Shown here: positions 11,615 to 22,400 of the stretch, piece by piece
How the letters are laid out: each line of letters begins with the position of its first letter
Numbering within the stretch: the stretch's first letter is position 1
From: Blattamonas nauphoetae
Lineage: Eukaryota > Preaxostyla > Oxymonadida
Assembly (NCBI GenBank): GCA_033064195.1
Contig: JARBJD010000304.1
Coordinates: forward strand, 24,450 to 88,449
Direction: 5' to 3'
DNA: 64,000 bases
Made by a program: the position numbers and the translations under genes
The notes under the pieces: model-generated
Told to the model about the DNA's origin: nothing
The model's database searches: none
What the model saw: the letters and a program-made list of their open reading frames with translations, nothing else

Positions 11615-12712
11615 GTGCGAATCCACGATGACTACACACTTTCGAATTTTTTGAAATAAATCAGACATCAAAACCAAATAAGAAGTGAGATCATACTACG
11701 CATCTAAATTTCTCTTCTAACGAGCTCTATAGTGATAAACGGTCACAACTTTCTTCTGTCGTCATTATCTACGAACATGTGAGGTTTCTGTTTTGTTGAA
11801 CTGGAAATTATCAGACAGTGAATGTTTTGATGCTGAAACTGGAGCTTGAAGGACAAACAACCAAAACACGGTGATATCCGACATTGTGATCAGATCGCAG
11901 AAAATGACTTCCCAATGTCTCGTGTGTCATTCAAAAGAATCTTATTCGACTCTGTTCTTGTTTTTAGTGATATAACGTCCCGATTTTATTCTCGCAAAGG
12001 ATATGGTCGACTTCAGAAGTTGGTTCGAAGCAAACACGGGAACTGAATGGCGACTGACTATTGTCATGTCTGAAAATGTTGATAAAAGGGATCAAACACG
12101 ACCAAGTTGGATAAATATGTCTGGTTCCGTCTAAATGCGAATCGCAGTGAACTGTCGATTGGAGTCTGTTTCTTTTGTGATTGACTCCAGAATGGCATAG
12201 GTTGGGAGACGATTCCTGAAAACAGATAAGATTTGTGCGATTGTTTGATTGACCATGTCCTTTGGATGAGATTGAAGATAGAAATCGCCTGATTTTGACC
12301 GGATTGGTTTGAGGAGTGTATTGTCCGAAAAAATGTGTGAAATGAGTTGTCAACACCGATGATATGGTGTTTGGTTTGATCACTAGTTTACTTGTTGGAG
12401 ATCAGGATAAAAGAATGGACTTCCTTTTCTTGCGAACCAATATTCGACGAGAGAGCTGAATTTGTGAGATATTTGATGAGAATGTGACATAATCTGATAT
12501 TTATTAGTGGAAGACTGACTTTCTGCGATTGATAAGGTCTCAAAAGAAGATGCAATCGAAACCAATTTTCTGAAATGGGCGAGCGAAATGAAACGAACAA
12601 GGAATGAAATGGCAAAAGAAAGGTATGAGACGTGATCTCCTCTTCCTTCTATTGGTCACGACTCAATCTGGTGTGTTTTTGAGGATAGTGCGAAGTCATC
12701 GTGGATTCGCAC
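11615..12712. mobile_element. 1.1-kb insertion 3 in receptor A, 19-bp terminal inverted repeats
   Basis: The left end GTGCGAATCCACGATGACT (11615-11633) is perfectly inverted at 12694-12712. The insert is flanked by AACT at 11611-11614 and 12713-12716. Receptor B has the uninterrupted site 'gaacttggagtg' near 52371. Removing the element and one AACT restores the frame (V-I-E-L-G-V). No transposase-like ORF is present, so it is non-autonomous. A 4-bp duplication excludes Merlin/hAT and Tc1/mariner and would fit families such as Sola or Chapaev, but I cannot assign one. Confidence 0.88.
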
Positions 12713-14913
12713 AACTTGGAGTGAGTGGTTCTCTCGGATTTGGTTCAGAATACGAGATCTTAAGTCTCGAAGACTCGAACAAGAAAACAATCCAAATCCC
12801 AGAAATGACGATCACAACCCCACCAAAGCCGTCGAAATTGTCATTGTGTGTTTGTGGGAATGAAAAAAGAACAGGAATGGAGATGAGCGGAGCTGATCCA
12901 GAGACATGCAATTCAATCGCATCAACGTGGAACAGAGCGAGTTCTCTCGGGATCTTGGACACCACGATGCGAATTGTGGACTCGGCTGACCTCTCTTCTC
13001 CTCTCATCGTCACAACTCGCGTTCCATTCAATCTGATTTCACTGCAAATGGAACCAGCAACTCTTCGGACCAGCCCATCCTCGTCCCAACCAAGCTCAGT
13101 GCTGGTGTCAGTGGAGGAGGGAGGACTGTGCAGACTGACACTGCTCACAATCACAACCGACGTGTCAGTCTCGACATTGAGACTTGTGTCAGCCTTGAAA
13201 GGGACAGTTGTGATTCGAAGCTGCTCGATTGAAGGAAAACGTCAGAGCGAGTCCAACAACGAGGATATGTCGATTTGTGGATGGTCGAGAGGATTGATTG
13301 AGCTGTTCGAGACAGACACAGAGCTGAATGGTGTGACGATGAAAGAGATTGAAGTGGGAGGGATCTGGATGCGAGGAGGGAAGCTGAAAGTGACAGCTGG
13401 AGTGTTCACTCAAAACGGACCATCAGTCGCCGACTTCCCCTCCGCTCGCCAGAACATCCACTGCGAGGGTGAAGGCGTTGTCACAATCCAAAGTCTGTCG
13501 GAAGGTGATGGGACGAAGAATTCTCTGTCTGCATGGTTGGATGTGTCGGAATGCAGGATGGAAGGAGATGAAGACATTATTAGTTCTCCGCTCTTTGTTC
13601 CGACTCTGAACTCCACAGAATCGACAGTTGAGATAGACAAGAGTGGAAAACAGGCAGTGAAAGTGGTTGGGAAGACTCTGATGCCGTGTGGACTGTCGTT
13701 CGAAGTGTTTGAGTGGGATTCGTCCAAAAATGTGGAAGGGAAGAGCGAACTTGTTGATCTCTCAACATCAACAGCGACACATTGGAATGAAACCGAAATC
13801 ATAATTCCTCTCTATGAATTGGATGTGTCGAAACTGAACACCAAAATGGAATGGCGAGGACGTCTTGTGTTTGGAAATGAAGAACGAACTTGGAATTGGA
13901 TAGTTGTGTCTGGATTGAATTCAGGAAACAAATCGCTTGGAGGAACAGAATCGAAATGGTGGATTCCTATTCTGATTTGTGTGTCATGTGCGCTTCTTGT
14001 TTCGCTGATGATCATTGTGTGTGTCTGTTTACATCGAAAGCGACACTCGAATCAGAAAGAACTTCTGTCGAACGAAGAAATGTCGCCCGCACAAGTTGAA
14101 GAAGAGGAGAAGATGGAAGAGAACGATTCCATCACAAATCCGCCAAACAGCGCGATCTCTTCTCTTCCGTCAGAACGATCCAAAAATCGCACATTAGTTG
14201 GAGAGACTCGATTTGCGAGTGATGTCGGGATTTCACCTTCACAATCGTGTGTGGAAGTGATTGTGTGCAACGAGAGCATGGAGCGTTCGGTGGCAGTGGA
14301 GACAGACACGCTGTTCAACGCTCTTCACAATCCTCACTCAACACGATTTGTGGAGAAGCGAAAAGTGAATCAGGCGATTGCTCGTGGACTTGTGAGTCTT
14401 GTGGAGATGAAAGTGATTGCTGATGTGTTGACTCACCTGTCACCGCACTGGGTTCTGTTCGACCAGAACGATCGAGTGAGTCTGAAGACGCGCGAGAGCC
14501 AGAGTGTTGTTTTGGGTGAGAGTGGAATTGTAAAAGAAGGGAAGAAGACATCGGAAGATGGTCAGCGATGGATGGCGCCAGAAGTGTTGCAGGAGAGTTG
14601 GAAACCGACGAAAGAGAATGCTGACCACGGGGCAGTTTTTAGTCTTGGCCTCGTCTTGTGGGAAATTGAGACTGGTTCTGTGCCCTTTGGGGAAGTTGAT
14701 GGAGCGACAGCTCAGCGTCGACTGGCCTCGTCCGAGAAGCCTCTGATGGAGAAAGTGAGTGAGTCGATGGAGGCGATCATCGTTCGCTGCCTCTCGCTGG
14801 ACCCAACACAACGCCCAACACTGAAAACAGTTCTGTCCCAACTGAACGAACTGAACAACGTTCCTCAACCATCGAACGAGAAGGAAATGAACATCATGTC
14901 AAAGATTGGATGA

Positions 14914-16409
14914 CAATTCCATCCACCCATTTCACTTTGAGGCAAGCCACACCCTTCTTCATTTGACAACATCTTCCTTTCAACATCAATGTCTATTGAT
15001 CTTCATTCAAATGTCACCACGTCTCTGACACATTTTTCGTCGCCTTCCATCAACATTCTGTTTCACGTCACCCTCTCTCGAATCAGTTCACTTGTCTCCT
15101 CTCTGACCGATCACAACGGATGATCTTCATCATTGCTCACGCTCGACTGGAGAGAGTTCACATCACGCGAAGATCAACTCAGCTGTGTGAACAAAGCTGC
15201 TTCGCCACAACTACCTTCGGTCACACGACACACTCGCACAGTCACACTACAATTCCTCTCTTCTCGTCTAAGCCATTCTTTTGAACAATCGTTCACTCGT
15301 CAATACGACGATAATCATCATTCTTGTGGATTTGAATAGGGGATGGACATTCTTTGTTCGGAACTGTCTTGTTTTGTTTCTTCTTTTTCGCGATGAGCGA
15401 GCTTGTTCTTCTCTTTCGTGTTGCCGTGTTCTTCATCCTGGCTGCTGGCTTTGGATGGTTCGACTGTTGTGTTGTTCAGAGTCGTCTTTCCTCGACTCTG
15501 CCACGTCACTCATCTCTCCATCTCTCATGACAGTCACTTCGTATTGTCTTTCTTTCAGTGCCCTACCCTACATTTATGAAGGAATAAACCCTGAATGAAG
15601 GCGCTGGCGGTTGAAAGGCATTCGATGAACTCTGCCCCGCTGTAGTTTGCATGAACTATTGGAGCACTGGGCGCTGGTTGAAGTTGCAGTTGAAGCATCA
15701 TGACGATTGAAGACTGTCATGTGAAATGGAGAAACAATGACAGAAAAAAGAAAAATGTTGAAGGTGATCCAACAAGGAAGGAGAAACACTTGTCCAGCAG
15801 AAACTGATGGAGAAGTGGTGTTTGAGTGTATGGAAGTGGCGACAGAACAGGAAAAGACGCAATAGATGATAAGATATGAGATTCAGGGGAATCCACGGTA
15901 TCGAAAAAGTGATTGAGCTCAGAGAACAGAGATGACGACGAAATATGGCAGAATTTGGAATGATGGACAATCCAACATGAAGAAACACACTCTCCAGTCT
16001 GTGGGACAAACAAAAGAGAACGAATTGCGCTGAACAACAATCAAGACTGATCAGTCAGGGGATCAGTGAGATGATCGACAATGAGCTGTAGCACGAAACG
16101 CGAGTGGAAAGATGTGACGCAGATGGAGAGTGTGAGGTGACATGAAAGTCAGAAAACTGAAGATGATGGTCATCAAAAGACCGATAGATTGGCAGATCAG
16201 AATGAGAGAGAAACGCAATGAAGACTCAGTGAGATGAGGTGGTGGTTCTAAAGATGATCAGACGAGTGATGCGGACTTTCAGAATGAAATATCGGCAGTT
16301 AGTGATGGTGAGATGTGAACGGAAGAGAAAGAAGAAAGTTAGGTGATCAGTGTTTGGAATGAAGACAGGTTGACGTGCAGATGTGAAGTGAGGTTGTCAT
16401 CGAGGCTGG
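14914..16409. other. Convergent intergenic region
   Basis: Receptor A ends at 14913 on the plus strand and the 2,866-aa gene ends at 16410 on the minus strand. No supportable gene lies between them. The plus strand is strongly pyrimidine-rich from 14914 to about 15600 and purine-rich from about 15700 to 16400. Each gene therefore has a pyrimidine-rich sense-strand 3' flank, and the switch near 15600-15700 probably marks the border between the two 3' regions. Confidence 0.6.
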
Positions 16410-19400
16410 TCAACCAATGACTGTGATGGATGCGATTGGTTGTTGTTGAATGGGTGAAGGATCAGGATTGGTTGATGAGGATGAGAAGTGTTTTTGGAGA
16501 TCGGAGAGCGTGGGGCGTTCGTTCGGGTCGAAAGAGAGGCACTCCTCAACAATCGACGCCAGCGATGTGTCTTCCCAATTCGAGATAAGTGGGACTTGGC
16601 CTCCTTTCACTTGTCGACTCGCATTAACTGCATCCAGCTCTCCAAACGGCACAAGACCAGTCTCCAATTCCCACAAGACGAGGCCAAGCCTAAAAACTGA
16701 CGCTTTCAGAGGATCAAATGGAACTGCGTGTGGTTCTTTCTCATCTTTGTTGTGGCCTCTGTCCTCTTCATCAATCTGTTCAGGTGCACTCCATCGGCAG
16801 TCCTCTTCTCTCATCTTCTTCCGATTCGCAATCTGGTGCGCTGTCAGATCCGTCTCGTTGAAGTTCCGATCCAGTTTGAGACAGACTGAGCCAGAAGAGT
16901 CAACGAGGATCCAGTGCGACGAGAGTTGGGTGAGGACATCGCTGAAAGGATTGTGTTGGACGAGTCGATTCAGTCCAACCACCAACTGTCTTCTGATCTC
17001 CGTTTTCGGCAGAGCAAGAGCTTTCTCAAAGTGGAGTGCTGAATAAAGCGTCTTCTTCGCATCAACACGAATCACTGCCGGCTCGCCCTCACATTTCAAT
17101 GCATCAACATGTTCGATGAACTGCTGTCGAAATGATGAGACTTCTTGCTGGCCCTGATCGACACCGTTGCTGATCATGTTGAGTGAGCTCGGATGGAGTG
17201 TCACATCGGACGTGTTTAGGAGTGGTCGGATGGTCGAATTGACGTCCATTTCTTCGTCTTTCACTTCGATTTGACATTCGTCCAGCTCGCTCATCGCTTT
17301 TGGCTTCTCTTCCTCCTTCTTCTTTTGTTGACGTCGACAAACCAGAACGAGCACAACGATCAGAAAGATGAGGAGGAGAATGACTGAACAGACAATCGGA
17401 ATCACAATCGACACAACTCGACCAGCCTGCGACATGTTCCCTTTCAATCCTGTCAACGAGAACGAGTCTGTCTTTCCATTCTCTCCGAACAGCACTCGAC
17501 AGTGAAGATCGTGTTTTATGTTCAGCTCAGCGAGCGATGACTGATGGAGAGACAGTTCGATTGTGTCTTCTTTCCACGATTTCACTTCGGAAGGATCCAA
17601 CTCCACAAAAATATGGTCGCCTTCCGAGAATTCTGTTTCGGAGAGCGCAAGTCTTTCAAACACCTCGAGAGACAAGCCACATGGAATCAATGTCTCCCCT
17701 TTCAACACAATCTCATACATCTCCTGTGTTGTGTCGAACTTGGAGGTTGATTTTGAGGACGAAAGGGTTGGGACGAAGAAGGGAGCAGGAAGGATCTTGT
17801 CTTCCTTCTCGACTGAGCAGTCGTTCGTCGAGATCCAATGATGAGGCGACGAAAGACCATCTCCCCCTCCAATCGTCTCAATCGACACTTTTCCATCCGA
17901 ACACAACACATTCCGACAGAGCGAAGGGAAGTCAGCGTTTGATGGAGAGTTGTCGATGAACGTGCAAGATGTCAGTGTCAGCTCGCCTCCGACAATCGAC
18001 ACAGCTCCCTGTGGAAGATGTTTCATTTCGACCGAGTGGAATGCAGATGAACAATTGTCGAGGGTGATGTGAGAGTCTTTCCACCAACAAATGTCTGACA
18101 TTTCCTCGTTTGGTTCAGGTTTGATTTTGGTTGGTCTGGAAAAGCGGCTCGATTCAATGTCGAGTGATTTCACGTCTGTCCCTTCAATCAGAGCTCCTGA
18201 CGAGAAATCAGTGATCGACACATTCGAAAGGGAACATGATTCGAGAGAGGAAAAGAGGAAGGGAGCGGACGAGAAGGAGATGTGAGAGAGAGCGATGTCT
18301 TTCACACGAGCTGAGGTTCCTGATGCATGAATTAGGCAACCCGAGATTGACGAAACTCCAACTATCGACATTTCAGACACACTCACTATTCCAGCCTTCA
18401 TCCACACAATCGATGAGTTCAACGCAATCCCATTCTCCGCTCGAAGTGTGTCCACACTGACTTTCCCATCAATGATCTCCATCAGGTTGGTGTTTTCTTT
18501 CATCTCGGATTCCATCACCAAATCTGTGATGTCTGCCCTTCCTCCTGTCACACAAACAAGAGTTGCATCACTCCCTCCCGTCGATCTCACCACAATCGTG
18601 TTGAGAGTCGCTGAACCAGAAGGAGCGACGATGATCACTGCTTCAGCCGTTTGAGTTTGTGGAAGGCTGATCGACAGTTCTTCCATCAGCAGCGAGCGGT
18701 GTGGGGTAGTCATCAGAGATCCGTCTGATGAAGCATGCAGAATTGCTTGTTCTTCTCCTTTTGTGAGTGAAACATTGTTTGATAGTGAAACTGCCAATGA
18801 CAAATCGGAATCTCCTAAAATAACAATTTCGGACAGAACACGGTCTGTGGTCCTTGAAATCGCTCGCTCAACTGAGCTGCACCACACATTTCGGTATCCA
18901 CATCTGTCAATGTCAAACCCTCTTCGCTTAACTCGCACTGGGCCTTCCTGTGGGAGAAGATAGAACAGCAGCGAGACTGACAAGTTCAAGTCTTCGTCGA
19001 CACTCCACAGATAGTCCACATTCGAGTCATTCGAATATGATCCCGAGAATCTGGTGTCTCCCTCACAAATGAAGTTCGAAATGTTCCGACCAACAATCTC
19101 AACATAATGATCTTTCGGCTCAAGTCGAAATCCTTCAAATCTCAGATTGGTCAGAGAGAACGAAGGGAATGGAGAGGGAAGTGTGATTGACGAGAAATTG
19201 AGCAGAACAGCGGGAGACTCAGACGAACAAGGCATCGAATACAACTGCACACCATCCATCGTCAATATCATCTCACTCGTCATCGTTGTCGACAGAATCG
19301 ATCCTTTTCCCGAAACTCGCTCGATCGATCTCAACTCGCATGAGATCAGCGAGAGCGACCCAGATGTGTGAGAGATCAGCGGACACGACGCGAGTGTGAA

Positions 19401-22400
19401 CGACGACAGTGAGCAGGAGTTCAGCGAAAGAGATCCCGAATGCACAACGAAGAGTGAGCCAGTGTGAACGGTCTCACCATTCGAGAATGCTGACGAGCTG
19501 GCAGAGGTGAACTGGATGCTGTGAAACGTGAGCTCCCCTTCTTTGACTGAGATCCCTGAATCGAGAGCGACAGCGACTTTTCGCTGTGTGGTGTCCGATG
19601 ATCGAACCGTTCGTGTGCCTTCCACTGTCATCACTCGTTCCAACGAGGAAGGCGACGAGAGAGTGATCACTTCGAGAGAGTTGAGAGAGGCCGATTCCAA
19701 TGCTGCGTCGAGTGTGGTGCATTTGAACTTCGCTGATCCACAATTCGGATGATCGACTGCGGATGAATCAGTGGCATTCACAACAATGACATCCGAAGGG
19801 GAGAACAGCCAATACACAATTGATCCGTTCCTCCACTTGTGGTTCTCAGCGAGAGACGCATCCTCGCCGAGATGTGTGGCGTGTTGATCACTTTGGAAAC
19901 TGCTGTCCCAATTCTCAGGAATGATTTGTCGTTTGAAGTTGTCGCCTTTGAGATACAGAAAGATCCCTCTCTCCGACTCTTTCTGAACTGCAGTGAAATT
20001 GAGATTCTGAAATATGACATCGCCTGATGTCTCGACGACGATGATTGACGAATTGAGAAGAGTCAGATTTCTGAAGGAGCTGTTGGTGATGGAGAAAGGA
20101 GCTGATCCAAGTCCTCCGACTTGTGACGGTGTTGGGTGAAAAGAGATCAGTGGGACGGTGAATGTGACAAGTGGTGAGTTGTAGTCTTTGTTGAAGCGAA
20201 AAGAAGAAAGAGAGAGCCCACTCCCGACAGACGAGACGAGAGATTGAGAGTAAGTGCCTGATTGGATGGTCACCTCACAACTAACCATCTCCAACCAGCT
20301 CTCACTGGACATGACTGAGACGAATGTGTGATTGCCGTGATGGTGGAACTTGAAAGACTGCATTGTGAGACGAGAATCTCCCAGAATGATGAACATGCTC
20401 GACCCTTCCGGACCTGTTGTGTTGAGCTTGATGTTCTGACCTCCTCTGAGCTTCATGTTTTCGTCTTCGAAAGACATCGAGTTGAACGTCGCATTTTCTT
20501 TCACAACAACGGAACGGGGATAGACTGTGCCGTTTGGATAGAACAATTGGAGATATCGAAAGGCATATTCGAGAGTTTTGCAGTCAGAGAACGAAAATCG
20601 GCACTGGGAGTCATTGGATCCGAAGCGAGGGTTTATGTTAATTTCGGGATAAGCGATGAAAGTGGCGATTCGGGTCCATTCATCTTTGTTGTGTTCTTTG
20701 GTTATTCCTTCCACTTCGAGGTGAGGCCAGTCACTCCGCGATTCTCCTCCGCATCCCTTCAGACGATCAGGTCCTTCCTCGCCCAGAACAGATTCCTCAA
20801 CAAAAACATCGTTTCCGAATGCTGCCGTGTTGTTCTCAAACGCGACACAGACTAAATTCACAGGAGTCTTCGCAGTTGTGGTTCCTTTCACACAAATTGC
20901 TCCTCCTCTCCCCACATCCACTCCATTCTCATCAGTCGCTGTGGCCCTGCTGCTCTTGATGAGAGAGTAGAATGCTGAACTGTACTCCGACGAGAGCTGA
21001 TTGTCTTCGTCCAGTTCCACAAAAAGCACACCACCATGCTGTGCTGAACAAGAAGAGAATTCAGATCGTCGGATTGTCACGTTGCATGAAGTGAAGAATG
21101 CGAAACCACCACGCTGGGCTGAACATGACGAGACTTTCAGAGTTGAGAGGGTGACATTGGATTGCTTTGCGAACAGAAAACTTCCATCGCATTTCGAGTT
21201 GATGTTCGTGATTTGATAATAAGAATCGTGTTCGATTTGAAAAGTACTCATTCCTTCGAGATGAAGAAACGGCTGAGTTGTGAGAGAAACAGAGGACACA
21301 GGGGTTGTTTTCCAAGTGAAGTTTCCATCATTTGCTGATCGAATGTGTTGGACAAAAGAGACACCATTCAGAGTCAGACCAGATGGGATGGTGACACGCC
21401 AGAAGAGTGTGGATCGTCCTGCAGAATCGACAAAAGAGTGAGTGAGTGTTTTATTTGTGAATGTGATTCCAACATAATTCAGCGATATGGACGAAGCTTG
21501 ATCGATGGAGAAAGCAGTGTTCTTTAGCTCTGAGACGGAAAGGTCAAGACTACTTAGTAAAAGTGAGGCGTTGAGAAGACAACAGAATATCTCGTTGCTT
21601 GGTTGTGTGATGGTGATTGTACAGCCAGAGTTGAGAGAAGCACTAACTGATGCATTCTTGAGAGAGAATGGTGTCATCGTGTCGTTGTACGTTAAACTGG
21701 TGATGATGGCTGTGTGGACGTTGTTGTGGAGACGAGAGCCGAGGAGGAACTGGAGTGTGAGATCAGACAGACGAGATTCGTGAAGCATGTTTGGAGAGGA
21801 CCAAGCGAGTGGCATGTCGAGTCCGTTGGGTGCAAAGTGGAGGGTGTGAGGCGGTGGAACGTGTGGATGTGAATCATTGACGAGGAAGGGGAGTTTAGAG
21901 AAGGATTCAATCGTTGTGAAATTGAGATTGAGTTGGTCGTCTGAGAACTTTTTCAGAACAACATCGTCTCCCCTCTCTGCCTCGTTCAGTCCCGTCCCTG
22001 CTGAGTTCTGATCAAATTGGCATCCTTCCATTGAAAGGCTGCTTGTTGTGTTTGTCGACACAATGTCAATCGCTCCTGCTCGACCATTCGATGAGCATCC
22101 TCCAAATTTGCAGAATTGGATGGAAATTGATCCACTCGTTCGACCTTCCACACAACTCCCACTTTGCAGCGATCCATCGATAGGTGGTGTGGGAGGGTGG
22201 GTGCGAGAGGTACTCAAGAAGACTGTGTCTTTCAGGAACATTGATCCATTTCCCGACACAATGATCAACGCTGACGAACCAGCGATGAAAGAGAAACGAG
22301 AATGGAAGAAGCGAATCGTTCCAGCTGAAAGACAAAACAACTCCTTCGTTCGATCCTGTTTGGCATAAACCACAATCGTCTTCAAGGAGAGGTTTCCTTC

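Larger units (their letters stand above)
2398..14913 (+). pseudogene. Receptor gene A: beta-helix, TM, pseudokinase; split by three insertions
   Basis: The coding segments are 2398-3755, 7303-8886, 9440-11614 and 12717-14913. They add up to 7,314 bp, exactly 2,438 codons including the TGA stop, and all four stay in one frame once the inserts and one copy of each target repeat are removed. The protein is a paralogue of receptor B (48256-54558): signal peptide, Ser/Cys-rich right-handed beta-helix rungs, Ig-like beta repeats, a second beta-rich region, one membrane span (around 13966-14035) and a cytosolic kinase-like C-lobe. That lobe has RWMAPE (near 14565), FSLGLVLWE and QRPT, but no VAIK lysine, no HRD aspartate and no DFG, so it should be catalytically dead. 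Unlike B it carries one extra 326-codon repeat. As it stands the gene cannot make the full protein unless the inserts are removed. The near absence of other damage means the insertions are recent or somehow tolerated. Confidence 0.85.

Noticed and set aside
3756..12712. The three inserts in receptor A as introns
   Set aside because: None has GT at the left edge paired with AG at the right edge at the joins that restore the frame. All have direct repeats, and two have clear inverted terminal repeats, as expected for transposons.
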